Origin: Batillaria attramentaria
Lineage: Eukaryota > Mollusca > Gastropoda > Batillariidae
Reading direction: 5' to 3'
Assembly: GCA_018292915.2 (NCBI GenBank)
Contig: JACVVK020000037.1
Coordinates: forward strand, 2,702,001 to 2,766,000
DNA length: 64,000 nucleotides
Shown here in pieces: positions 21,083 through 31,445 of the stretch; position 1 is the stretch's first letter, and each line of letters opens with the position of its first letter. A program made the translations under genes and the position numbers. The notes below the pieces were generated by a model, which had not been told where the DNA came from, did not search any database, and saw nothing but the letters and a program-made list of their open reading frames with translations.

Positions 21083-21475
21083 GGCATATTTAATAGGACT
21101 TCGTAAGGAGGACTTCGCGTAACCCATTCACATGTAAATTAGTCACGTTAGGAGTACCATTCGCTAATCGCAGTGCGTTAGCCGCTTGCGGACTCTGCCG
21201 TGTGAGCCTAATTTACATTAAATGTGTTACGCTGATCAGCGTAGTCCTCCTTACGAAGTGGGGAGCCGGGATAGCCAAATGTTAGAGCGTTGGACTTTCG
21301 GCTCGGGTCGTGAGTTCGAATCCCGGCTAGGGCCAAATATTTGTGGTGGCCTTTTTCACATTGCCTCGTCTTTTATACATGTATCACCTATGCGTGGTGG
21401 AAAAGGACGTCAAACTCCCAAACACCAACCCACACACCCTCCTTACGGAGTCCTGCTAAACTTGCCTTTCTGTAC
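21083..21475. mobile_element. Palindromic MITE ending 10 bp before exon E12
   Basis: GGCATATTTAATAGGACTTC at the left is matched by GGAGTCCTGCTAAACTTGCC at the right; a tRNA-derived SINE is nested at 21260-21437. A relative without the SINE is at 61180-61380 (AGCAGGAATTTG ... AGTCCTGCTAAACCTGCC). Confidence 0.7.
21260..21437 (+). repeat. tRNA-derived SINE with target duplication
   Basis: GGGAGCCGGGATAGCCAAAT to CCAACCCACACA; flanked by CCTCCTTACGAAGT (21246-21259) and CCTCCTTACGGAGT (21438-21451), a 14-bp duplication with one mismatch. Confidence 0.85.
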
Positions 21476-21483
21476 AATTCCAG

Positions 21484-21634
21484 ATGGCACTTTAAGGACT
21501 TCCCCCACTCCTTCGTGCTGGTGTTCCGTTTACTTTGCGGGGATTGGATTCGGCCACTTTGGCAGTGTCTGAGGGCTGCAAATTATGTCTGCTATGTTGT
21601 TTTTGTGCCCGCCGTTGTCGTTGGTCATTTAGTG
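21484..21634 (+). CDS. Nav channel E12: DII pore loop and start of S6
   Basis: Acceptor ACAATTCCAG ending 21483, donor GTACGG at 21635. Encodes WHFKDFPHSFVLVFRLLCGDWIRPLWQC (split here: WHFKDFPHSF + VLVFRLLCGDWIRPLWQC), family [28 protein letters not shown]. The filter Glu is replaced by Asp and the outer-ring Glu by Arg. Phase 2 in, phase 0 out. Confidence 0.92.
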
Positions 21635-21647
21635 GTACGGAAGATAA

Positions 21648-21648
<1 letters not shown>

Positions 21649-21735
<87 letters not shown>
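21649..21735. repeat. (TG)n microsatellite 15 bp after E12
   Basis: (TG)n with one CACTG interruption, directly after the E12 donor. Confidence 0.97.
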
Positions 21736-21737
<2 letters not shown>

Positions 21738-21974
21738 GACCGGATGATTGAATTTTTGAAGCGATTCGCCTAACATCCTGAATTAATTATCATTCTGAGT
21801 ATTTTCTGTTTATTGTGGCGCCCCCACCCCCACCCCCTGCTCTACTTATTATACTTAGCATTTCGAGCGTACAGGCGCACTCACAAGTGGAACTGTTCCA
21901 GAACATAAGTTGGATTAGCAAACATGGGAACATCAGAGAAGAACATGCGGGGTTTGTGCTTTTTTTACACCCAT

Positions 21975-21977
<3 letters not shown>

Positions 21978-22041
<64 letters not shown>
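21978..22041. repeat. (CA)n microsatellite
   Basis: Uninterrupted CA repeat. Confidence 0.97.
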
Positions 22042-22042
<1 letters not shown>

Positions 22043-22214
22043 CTTTGCCAGCTAACAATTATCAGAACAAAATGGTACAAAGCATTGCGATGTTTGCGCC
22101 AGTCATATACAGTAGAAGGTCCCTTCAACTAGGAAATGCTTTGTGTGGAAACCAAACCCTCTTGTTGTGTTTTGCCTCGTCGAGACCAAATACTGTCTAA
22201 TCCTTATCTTTCAG

Positions 22215-22434
22215 CTGCTTAATCTCGTTTTGGCCTTGCTGCTGAATGCCTTCAACGCAGAGAATTTGAACAGATGCCAGACCTCAATCAAAAAGGGTAC
22301 CAAGAAAAATCCGTTAATTTCACAAATCGGAGGTTTTTGCTGCAAATGCTACAGGAGGAGAAAAAAAGAGGAAGATGGGAGAAGTGATTTGAATGGATCC
22401 AAGGAACAGCAGACAGGCTCAGCATCGATCAAGG
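22215..22434 (+). CDS. Nav channel E13: DII S6 and II-III linker start
   Basis: Acceptor CTTTCAG ending 22214, donor GTACCA at 22435. LLNLVLALLLNAFNAENL matches DII S6 (LNLFLALLLSSFSADNL). A Lys/Arg-rich cytoplasmic stretch with CCKCYRRRKKEED follows. Phase 0 in, phase 1 out. Confidence 0.9.
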
Positions 22435-22495
22435 GTACCATGTGTTTTCTCTTTTTGCAAAAACTGACACTGTGTATGTGGTCAAAGAAAACAAT

Positions 22496-22812
22496 CGCAC
22501 GAGGCCTCAAAATGCCCGTATATTCCCTGTTTGCCTCAGGCATCATAGTCAACAATGCTTTGTCTAAAAACAAGAAAATACCGTGCACAGACCATTCAAG
22601 GGCACGCACCTGACAGGAGTTTTTTTTTGTTTTTTTTTTAATGCCCTCTTCCGCTCAGACCTCACTAGAGTAATGACAATTTTCTGGTCAAAAAGCCACT
22701 TCACTAAAACCCACTCGTGCAAACCCACCCCCTCGTGTGCAAAACGTCCCAGCTTCACTGGCAGCTTGCTTTCAGTTGCAACTTCCTGACGAGCAAAATC
22801 GCCAAACAGAGT
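22496..22812 (+). repeat. Intronic segment duplicated from 19905-20275, copy 2
   Basis: GCCTCAGGCATCATAGTCAA, CAGACCATTCAAGGGCACGC, CAGCTTCACTGGCAGCTTGC. It begins about 62 bp after exon E13. Confidence 0.8.
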
Positions 22813-22865
22813 CCATCGGTGTTACGCCTGTTTCATCCCTCTCTTTGCTATGACGTTGTTCATTT

Positions 22866-22867
22866 GG

Positions 22868-22901
<34 letters not shown>

Positions 22902-22902
22902 C
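22866..22902. repeat. (GTT)n microsatellite
   Basis: About 12 GTT units. Confidence 0.95.
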
Positions 22903-23614
22903 TCTGTTGTTTTTTTCCCCAAGACGTAACCTTTGTGCTGGCTGTTTGGCCACGTTGGGGAAAATTTAGAACAAAATCTAATACAGAGATACAGGCTTGA
23001 AACATTGCGACATAACTAAATAAAGGCAGTTCTTAGAGCGAGTATGTTCTGGTCTTGTCTGTTTCACATTCTGCCAGCACCACGTGGAGCAGACGACGAC
23101 ATATTGCAAAAGACAGCTGAGCCAGTCAGTTTCTAAACTATACTCCAGTAACGACTGTGACATAGCATACTAACAGAATGTATCCCCGTTGACCACAAAT
23201 AGTTTTGCTGGCTCCATATTTAGTTTCGAGGTCTTGACTGAGAATAAAAATAGAAAACTGACGACACCCTACACGACAGCGTAGCGTTGAAAACGTGAGG
23301 GTTGGGAATGGGGACCGTAACATACAGTGATTTAATGGAATCAGGCTGGTATAACTCCTAAGAGCTTGAGCTCGACCATCTCTGTCGGTGCCCACTATAT
23401 GACAAGACTTGAAGATATAAAGTAAAATGTCGATTTTTGCACGGGCTTTTAAGAGTTACAGTAGTTGTTTTGAGGCCATTTTGATTCGCTTTTTGTCGTT
23501 TCATAAAAGACCAAATCTGGCGCTCCGACTTGTAGAGAAAGATAATAATTTTGCCTGTTTTCTGTATGATGAAAACCATAACTTGAGAGGCAGAAGCCTC
23601 CATGACTCACTTGC

Positions 23615-24326
23615 GATATGGGTCAAGGTCATTCAAAAGAGTATGTTTGCAAAGCTCATTACTATCATCAAGCCAATTAAGGTGTCTCTGGTATTCGTAG
23701 TTCCTGGCAATAAAGCCCCAAACAGTCAAGGTCATTCAAATGACCAGTGTTGGTAAAGCTCTCATCGATGGCTTTCATTATACCAAGTTTGCTGCCTCTA
23801 GTATTTGTAGTTCCTGCGAAAATGGTAATGTTAAAATTCACAACAAACAGCTTTAATGACTCTGACCTTGAGTGAAGGTCATCCAAAATGGTATGTCTGC
23901 ATAGGTGTCAATGCCCTCACTTAAACTGATATATATGCAGAGGTCGTATCACTGTCGATCAGCATGCCAGGTTTGGTGCCTCTGTTGTTTGTTGTTTCTG
24001 AGAAAATGCCAGTGTTAAGGTTTCCCAAAAATAGCTTGTATGGTATTGACCTTGATCCAAGGTCATTTAACGCAGGTATGTCTGTAAAGGTCTTATCAAT
24101 GCCTATCATCACGGAAAGTTTAAACCTCTGGAGTTTGTAAATTACGAGAAAATGCCAATGTAAAATTTCCAAACAGACAGCTTTTGTGACCTTGACCTTG
24201 AGTCAAGGTCATTCAAAAATGATATTTTTTGAGACGACTGACGGCTGTCCATCAGCATGCCAAGTTTGGTGCCTTTGCTTTTTGTAGATTCTGAGAAAAT
24301 GCCAATGTTAATGTTTACTGCGGACA

Positions 24327-24330
<4 letters not shown>
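23615..24330 (+). repeat. Minisatellite of ~150 bp with AGGTCA half-sites
   Basis: About five degenerate units, each with (T)CAAGGTCAT, a CCAAGTTTGGTGCCTCTG-type block, TTTGTAGTTCCTGAGAAAAT and GCCAATGTTAA. The inverse family is at 47690-48480. Confidence 0.8.
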
Positions 24331-24360
<30 letters not shown>

Positions 24361-24511
24361 AGAGAAGGGTTATAACACAGACTCCCTTTGTTACAAAAGT
24401 GAGTCAAAAATTTCCTTTATACTGATATAAATAATGAATGTGTGTATAAGAACAATTCCTACACTTATTCCTGTAAACATGATTGGTGTTCTGTATAGAT
24501 GCTTGTGAACA

Positions 24512-24514
<3 letters not shown>

Positions 24515-24588
<74 letters not shown>

Positions 24589-24594
24589 TGTGTG
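24515..24594. repeat. (TA)n-(TG)n microsatellite
   Basis: TATATA followed by TG repeats with two GGTG interruptions. Confidence 0.95.
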
Positions 24595-24745
24595 CTTTGT
24601 CCTTACCTCTTATCTCTTTTGGTTTTTCCTTGTTGACGGTAGATTTAGTCCATGTAGTATTGTAAGGGCAAATTTTTAAATTGGTATGAACATGCCTGTA
24701 ACTTCTACCGTTGTAAAATAAAGGTTCTTGTTCTTGCTGTTTCAG

Positions 24746-25455
24746 AGCCAGATGACAGCAAAATCGATAGGTCAGGACATCCGCTGATTAAAGCGGAAAC
24801 TGGCGTCATGGCAATGCCTAGCATTATAATTACTGACTTCCACGAGGCAGAAACTAAAGTGGAGTCCGAGACAATATGTCAACCTCCAGAAAGCCTACAT
24901 GAGGGCAGTTGGAGAGAATCAAGTCATGAGGGTGACAGGGAAAAGCCTGGTGTTCCCGCGTATGAGGGCGAAAGTAGAGCATCTGCCGGTCAGTGTCCGA
25001 GGGGAAAAGGAGAGGAACTCGTGCTGTTTCGTTCGCGCGTTTTGGCGATTGGAGACAATCAAGTCATGAGGGCGACAGGGAAGAGCCTGGTGTTCGCGCG
25101 TACGAAGGCGAAAGCAGAGCGTCTGTCAGTAAGTGGCCCGACGGAAACAGGAGAGGAACTCGTGCTCTTTCGTTTGTGGGCCATGCTGAAGGATCTGGAA
25201 GTGGGACACGCGAGGTTGGTGCTTCCGGCGTGTCCATGGGCACACCATTTTCACATTCCACTGCAGTAACTGCACCAGGTCGGGAAAGGCGTTCAAAATG
25301 GGATCACTGGGCGCTTGACACTCTTTTCGGATTTGTGTCGGCTGAGAAAGAAAAAGATGGAACGAGATACTGGAGGGACGACACGAGTCAGGCAGAATCT
25401 CAGGACGACAACATGGCATCTTTGCGCCCTGGCAGAAGCACAGACCAGAGAGAGG
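24746..25455 (+). CDS. Nav channel E14: II-III linker exon with tandem duplication
   Basis: Acceptor TGCTGTTTCAG ending 24745, phase 1, fits E13. Frame 1 runs from EPDDSKIDRSGHP to a stop at about 25269. A 140-bp imperfect tandem duplication (around 24914 and 25054) repeats the segment SSHEGDREKPGV...AYEGESRAS in another frame; after it the frame starting near 24993 stays open to 25455 and ends in phase 1, which suits E16. Removing one 140-bp copy joins the two frames. Hydrophilic linker, no motif. It is not clear whether the transcript splices out one copy (for instance with a donor near 24990). Confidence 0.6.
24911..25190 (+). repeat. 140-bp imperfect tandem duplication inside E14
   Basis: AAGTCATGAGGG recurs at 24921 and 25061; both copies run through GGAGAGGAACTCGTGCT. 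The period of 140 is not a multiple of three. Confidence 0.9.
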
Positions 25456-25758
25456 GTAGACTTAGAATAATTATCATCTGTTATTATCGTTATGACCATT
25501 CTCATACTCTGTCACCATGAAGCACACCACCATTTTCAGTATCGTTTGCTTTCATTCTCATGGTAGACACTCTTCCGTCTGGGTGACTAAAATCCGTTTT
25601 TTTCAAGACCTAGCCTAGTTTGTCGAGCAAGACTTTGGTCAGATAGTGGCAGCTCAGAGGCAATCGTCGCGCTTAGAGTTTACTTTTATGTAACCGTGTG
25701 CAGGCAAGGGACTCAACGCAGCGGTCGCTTTGACTTGTGTTGGTTTATTTACATCCAG

Positions 25759-25830
25759 GGACAACAGTGCAGAATGAGAATTGCATAGAGAGTGATGGCG
25801 GAAAATCAGAACACGTGGTCTCTCCTAAGA
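25759..25830 (+). CDS. Possible extra II-III linker exon (doubtful)
   Basis: Acceptor TTTACATCCAG ending 25758 in the right phase for E14. A short open frame follows (GTTVQNENCIESDGG...) with only weak donors. E14 also joins E16 directly in phase, so this piece is not needed and may be chance. The stretch downstream looks like repeat sequence. Confidence 0.2.
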
Positions 25831-26304
25831 GTGGGGCTCGACAAAGAAAACTACAACAGCACACTCACTCCGGCGACGTCCTCTCTGGCCACATACACTC
25901 AAACTGAAAGACGCATGACTAGTGGACCACCCGGCTTATATAGGAGGGTGGATTACATAATGTACATCCGGTGACGCCATGCGATTACACAATGGGCCGG
26001 AAGGGGGAAACAAAGGCCACGTGGGGAGAAAGGGGAGGCATTACAGCCTAGCCAAACAAAGGAAAACAACAGAAAAGACATTGCAACCAAAAATAACAGT
26101 AAATAGGGGCCGTGTATGACCCGGTCTCATTTAGGGTGCTAGAAGAGTCCAGCAAATGGTTTTTACACTTGCTAATATTTGTGTTTGCATGGTTTTGTTG
26201 TTTCGCTGAATCCACGCATGGTTTCAGTTTTTTTTTTCTCAGAATCTAAGATTGTCACCCATGCAGTCTGTTTTCATTAGTAGAATTGCCTGGAGCTAGC
26301 TGGC

Positions 26305-26455
26305 CCCCGTACTGTAGCGGTTAGCACTTCGGACCGTGGATCGGGAGACCCAGGTTCGAGTCCCAGCCGAGGCAAGCCGGATTTTTCCAACGTAGGTCGG
26401 CTCGTACCCAGAGCGGGTGTGCTATGGGCCCAATGGGCAGGCAACGCCGAGACTG
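26305..26455 (+). repeat. Second tRNA-derived repeat family, partial
   Basis: GGCCCCCGTACTGTAGCGGT, TAGCACTTCGGACCGTGG, GGTTCGAGTCCCAGCCGAGG (box B), CAGAGCGGGTGTGCTATGGG. Full-length copies are at 33245, 45770 and 47026. Confidence 0.8.
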
Positions 26456-26461
26456 ACCTAC

Positions 26462-26790
26462 TTCACGGATGCGACTTTGGCATTCGTGGCTCCGTGTTAT
26501 CGTGGATTGAATCATACCTCTCTGGAAGGACACAGTCCATTGTCGTTGACGGACTTTACTCTGATCCTTTACCTCTGGTTTTCGGTGTACCAAAGGGGTC
26601 AGTCCTCGGCCTGGTGCTATTTGTAATGCACACCCAACCTCTCTCTGATACTATAAACAGTCTCTCAAACACTTTCGCATATCTCATATGCTGAGGACAC
26701 CCAGATCCATGACCATGGTCCTGTGAGTAAAGCCTGCACAGTTGCTCAGAGTCTTGAAGAGTGCATCTCAGATGTTAAATTCAAGATTCA
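26462..26790 (+). mobile_element. LINE RT fragment (CR1/L2-like), broken
   Basis: IRGSVLSWIESYLSGRTQSI and GVPKGSVLGLVLF match the RT palm of CR1/L2-type LINEs. The catalytic box is read as SYAEDTQIH in a neighbouring frame. Both ends are missing. It begins where a tRNA-like repeat stops. Confidence 0.8.
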
Positions 26791-27353
26791 AGATTCAAAC
26801 GACTTTATTTTGAAACCTGAGTTTGTAGCGAGTGGAGCTTTGAACCTCCGCCCAGACGGCAGCTGCTGAAAGTACTTGGAAAGAGAGTGGGAGGTGTCAG
26901 CGGAAAGTCTAAAACCCTTGCGTGTCGTTCTCTTCCTGTACGTGCTGCTGAGGGGCTCCAGTTTACCACCAATGATTTTTTCACTCAGTGCGACCACCCT
27001 GTTCAATCTTTTCAATCAAAGCTCCTGTCGCTAAGACCACCTAACCAACAGACGAATGAGAAAGTTAAAGACTTAATTTTAATAAAACAACTCAGGATCT
27101 CGCTGCTGACGCCGAAAGAGCGTAGCCTCCGCAGCATGTACAACCTGCTCTGCGCCTTCTTGTAGATGTTCTCAGTGTTCTCTGTGAATGTCAGCTTGGA
27201 GTCAATGTATGTACCGAGGTATTTGTACACGTCAGTGCGTTCAACATTCTGGCCGTCAATCACAAGTGACTGAGAGGTAGACTGCTGGTCTGTACCTGTC
27301 TTTCGGAAGTCAATAACCATCTCCCGAGTTTTACTGACACTGAGTTGAGTCAC
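26785..27353 (-). mobile_element. LINE RT C-terminal fragment
   Basis: Minus-strand LSVSKTREMVIDFRKTG, YKYLGTYIDSKLTFTENTE, RLYMLRRLRSFGVS, then in another frame SHSLSKYFQQLPSGRRF. This is the thumb and tail of an L2/RTE-type LINE, oriented against the neighbouring RT fragment. Confidence 0.8.
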
Positions 27354-27414
27354 CTTTTATATATATTTGTAAAGCGCCTAGAGCCCCGGCTTTGGAGAAA
27401 ATCCTCATTATTAT

Positions 27415-28026
27415 TATTAACCACTGGTAGTGCAGACGCGAGTGAGGGATTAAAATGAAGAAAATATAACTGAAAGGGCCAAACTCAGAAATCAGATGAG
27501 AGGAAGGACAGAGCGACTTAATTCGGTAGGTTTCAAAGAGAAAGAGACAGGCGAATGGGCTCGAGAGGGATAGATCGAGAGAGGTATAAAGGAAAAGTCC
27601 TTAGCTGCCAATGAAGACAACATGCCTGGGATGCAGTTGGAGGAAAGACCGCCCCAACACGGAACCTCCCCGCCGTGAGGCGGTTCGGGAAAACAACGCA
27701 CCTGAGAGGGGTGCATTGTGAAGGTCTTCACGTGACAGCTGTTCAGCAGCACCAGCAGGGCACTGCGAACAAATCCCGCCAGGGTGAAAACCAGGTGGAG
27801 GAATCCAGTGAATTCAGCCTTCTTAGAATTAATGACCATCAGATGTCTCACTGGACCAAAGGTCAGCACACAACCGCATAGTGACCTCCCCCAGAAGACA
27901 ATTTAAGCGAGCAAAACACAGGTGAATGCTTGTAAGACTGATGGAGGCAGAAATAAGAGTAAAGAAACGGCAAAAGAAAGAGGCAAGCTCAGCGAAATCA
28001 GCCCCGCCGCGTGAAGGCGAGCCCAT
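27415..28026 (+). repeat. ~700-bp dispersed repeat, copy 2
   Basis: Same landmarks as 1-705 (GAGGAAGGACAGAGCGACTT, CCCCGCCGTGAGGCGG, CAGCACCAGCAGGGCACT, GAAGGCGAGCCCATGATG). Confidence 0.8.
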
Positions 28027-28400
28027 GATGATGAGGATGCTGGTATGATGATGTTATGGAGGTCCATGGACTGCATGACAGGGCCGCATTTCGCACTTCC
28101 TGTCAGAAAAATAACCCAGCGTTAACATGGCCCTGGAACTACGGCATCTGCGGTTCCGACAGTACAATCATCCGCATCCTGAGATGTTTCATAACATGGG
28201 AAAGCACTCCAAAAGTCGCACCGGTGGAGTGGGCGAGTCTCAGCTGTGTAACAGCCTTCCCACTAGGCAAGTAGCGCGCCCGCACTAGGTAAGAGCCGAC
28301 CTACGTTAAAAAAAAAAATCCCGCTTGACTCGGCTGTGATTCGAGCCCGGGTGTCTCGGTCCATGGTCCAAAGTACTAACCACTACACTATGGGGGCCGG
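28020..28400 (-). repeat. Second tRNA-derived repeat family
   Basis: Inverse copy ending CCACTACACTATGGGGGCCG; contains GCGTTAACATGGCCCTGGAA. Confidence 0.75.
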
Positions 28401-28471
28401 CGGGCCGGATTTCTTCTACTTCCTTCGAAATCCGCTCGTGAACTGTAGATGTCCATTTTCCCTTCCAATAG

Positions 28472-28646
28472 TGGCAGAAATGGTCGAACTACTGCTCGGC
28501 AGAGCACTGAGGGCAGCCAGCAACCAGATCGTCATAACGCCAGCAGAAGAGGAGATTATTAAAGCGGCGAAGGCGCCAGTTACAAAGGTTGTCAGCGTCA
28601 GATTTCGGGAACCACCGGCGTGTTGCTCCTGCCGGAAAAGTAACAG
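28472..28646 (+). CDS. Nav channel E16: II-III linker end
   Basis: Acceptor TTCCAATAG ending 28471, donor GTACGA at 28647. Reads AEMVELLLGRALRAASNQ ... PPACCSCRKSN; the Cys pair near the end resembles the 'CCPxCC' block before DIII S1. Phase 1 in, phase 2 out. Confidence 0.75.
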
Positions 28647-28789
28647 GTACGATAACGATGTTGGGAGTTATTCCAATTCAAATTCAACAATACTTATTGT
28701 CTGTTTTGAAATATACCATTTTCAAACAGAAATTTGTCTTCAGACCCATGTAATTGCTCCGTTCAGTATGATATGATCTTAATCTAAAC

Positions 28790-29051
28790 ACACACACACA
28801 CACACACACACCACACACACACCACACACACACACACACACAAGGATCCAATAGTAATACAAAATAAAAATGAGACTAAGAACGAGATAAATAAGTGAGA
28901 TATTCGTATCAATTACACAGCTTTACACAGTGTTACAAGCATAAAATAAATGAATGAATGCTGATTAAGATCTTACACTATCCCATAAACTGAAAAAGAT
29001 AATACTACTATGCTCCCTCCCTCCCTCCCCCCATCTCTCTCTCTCTCTCCT

Positions 29052-29136
<85 letters not shown>

Positions 29137-29141
29137 GCGCT
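28790..29141. repeat. (CA)n tracts and (CT)n-(CA)n-(CG)n compound repeat
   Basis: (CA)n with CCACA interruptions 28790-28842; CTCTCT at 29036, (CA)n 29055-29121, CGCGCG 29122-29140. A/T-rich unique sequence lies between. Confidence 0.95.
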
Positions 29142-29144
29142 CGA

Positions 29145-29300
29145 TTACTTACAATTGCATACTTCCGCCGGCAGATACATTGTACAAAATTGACCGAAGT
29201 GTAAGTACATGGTCAAACGCGTACACGATGCGGGTGGTCAGCGCCAGCAGGTGAAATTGATCCCAGTGGTAACGGGCACGGCCACGGTGACCGTCTAAAG
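29145..29300 (-). other. Exon-like open stretch on the minus strand (unknown)
   Basis: On the minus strand, acceptor CTTCCCTTTAG precedes GHRGRARYHWDQFHLLALTT, RIVYAFDHVLTLRSILYN, VSAGGSMQ, and a strong donor TT|GTAAGT follows at about 29147. The reading is GC-richer than its surroundings and rich in aromatic and Leu residues. I do not recognise the protein. It lies inside the channel's E16-E17 intron. It may be one exon of an antisense gene, a captured exon in a repeat, or chance. Confidence 0.3.
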
Positions 29301-29614
29301 GGAAGCCACCAGTTTGTGTGAAGCAGACAATTCCAAATGGCCGCCGTGCGAAACACTTTTTTTGACAGTGGGAGCTGATCAACCTGCAGGAATAATCTTT
29401 AAAAGAAAGCAGTAAAAGACAGCTAAAAGCAGGACTCTAAAACTCTTACTAATCATGCAGATATTACAACCTTTGCGCATCTTGAGGTTACAGCTCGTAC
29501 ATCTGTCACTCAGTTGTACCGGGTTTGTTTCATGTCTGCTGTTTCGTGATGTTTCTACGGCCATTTCGGGAACACAGTATTTTCTTTTTTGATGGGACTC
29601 ATTTGATATTCCAG

Positions 29615-29753
29615 CGTTGTTGGGGAGGATCAACTGACTCGAACATCTAATGGACGCTGGTATAAGTTCCGTTCTTTCACCCTAGAAACTGTGGACAAAG
29701 AATGGTTTAATTACTGCATTCTCGTCGTGATCTTCATAAGCAGCATTGCTCTG
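29615..29753 (+). CDS. Nav channel E17: pre-S1 and DIII S1
   Basis: Acceptor GATATTCCAG ending 29614, donor GTGAGT at 29754. Encodes WYKFRSFTLETVDKEWFNYC and S1 ILVVIFISSIAL (family [21 protein letters not shown]). Phase 2 in, phase 0 out. Confidence 0.88.
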
Positions 29754-30124
29754 GTGAGTGGACAGATACCGCTGCTGCTACTACTACTACTGCTACTACT
29801 TTTTTCTTCAGAAAAATGTCAGTGTTTCTGCCAAAAAGTGGCATGTTCTGCACAAAACAGGCTTATAAATAGTTCTGCCAACAAAAACAAACAAGGAGGA
29901 GAAAGAGAAACAATTTAAAAAGCAAACAAACAAAAAAACAAAAACCGTGCTGTTTTGGTAGTTACCGCCAACGATAGATGCCGTCTCCTCGTATACTCGG
30001 TTCTCGTCATAGACCTTCAAGTCACGTGGTAACCCCCCCCCCCCCCCCCCCGTGCTTCTGCAGCTGCTGCTCGAGTACAACCAATCATCATCATCATCAT
30101 TATCATCATCAGAACATCTGGATA

Positions 30125-31445
30125 TGGTGCGTTTGGTAATTCAGAAGACAAAGATTTTTGGCGATAACTTTTTGTTGGGTCACTTTCGTATACCTAACAA
30201 TGAGAAAAAGTTGATCGTGTTCTAGTGACCAGTCGGGGCTCTCACTTTCTCCGCTCCTTCTCACTGTAAGTGATACAAGCCTAAATTGACATTTTCACGG
30301 GTTTTGGGGTTGGTTTGTTTTTTGTTTGTTTGAGTTTTCTTGTTGTTGATTCTATTTTTTTTCTTGTTTACAACTTTACAAGTCCTTTTCTAATTTTAAA
30401 TGTACTAATTCCATGACACCACTTTGACGTCATTCACTGACGTCACGGTCTCTTGCTGTGTCATGAAGGTGTTTAGTAGACTCCAGAGTGCAGTCCCTTT
30501 TCGGCGGGGCGTGAAAATGTGACTGCTTACACCCAGCGCCATTTTCAAAAATGGCGAATTTTTTTTAGAAAAGCGAAGACTTGTGTGTCATATGAATCGA
30601 TTTGAAACGAAGTCTTGAATATCCGACCACTTTTGGTTGTTGGGCAAAATCTTTGCCAGCGGACAATTATTGTTGCGCTTTGATGGCACTGTTTACGTGG
30701 TACACTGATCCAACAGGATGTGAGTAAACGGCAAGGGGGTTGCACTCTGACAGGCCAAGGTGTTTGCACTCTGCAGGCAAGTATTATTGCACGGTGCAGA
30801 CGATCACGTACCTGCCTTGTGGTGGAATAAGAGACGATTACAAAAGCATACACACCCGTGCTCTAGGACTGAATGTAATAATAGATCTGTCCATTCAGAC
30901 AGAGACATGTTATGTATGTCTCTGATTCAGAAACACGCCTACTTTCACTCTGAAGACAGCCTGCCATCACTTGCGCCATTTAGGATCCCTCTGGGTTCAA
31001 AGCTGGTCAAGGATGACATAGTGCGCGACCTTGTGTTTGAGAGCACCGAGACAATTTAGGCCCGTCACGGTTAGGCGCAGTGAGCGCCATTTCCCCACTG
31101 TGCACAGAGGTACTTTCCACTGAAAGACTCTGTGCCCCAGAGAGTGTAGGTTTTAAGAGGCCACGTCAATTACTAAGCTGATTATCTAGTACGTCATTGC
31201 CACCTGGGGCATTTCAGGGGGAAATTTTAGGCTAAATTTTACAGCTTTTGTTTTCGTCTTTGGTGTACGACCTGGTGTTCTCGCTGAAAATTTCACTTGT
31301 GCCGAGAAGGAACTGGAAAAAAACTTAGCACCTCGACTGTCATGAAATAAATAGGTCACTAGGCCAGGATAAACTTGTTCTCTTTGATACGAAAGTGACT
31401 CCAATCCATTAAAAGTTATCGCCAAAAATCTTTGGCGACGGAACA
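30125..31445. mobile_element. Element with ~90-bp terminal inverted repeats
   Basis: TTTTTGGCGATAACTTTT at 30149 and its inverse near 31405-31425 continue into matching CACTTTCGTAT and CTAGTGACC stretches. The 1.1-kb interior shows no recognisable protein. Short relatives lie at 17660-17862 and 51750-52335. Confidence 0.75.
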
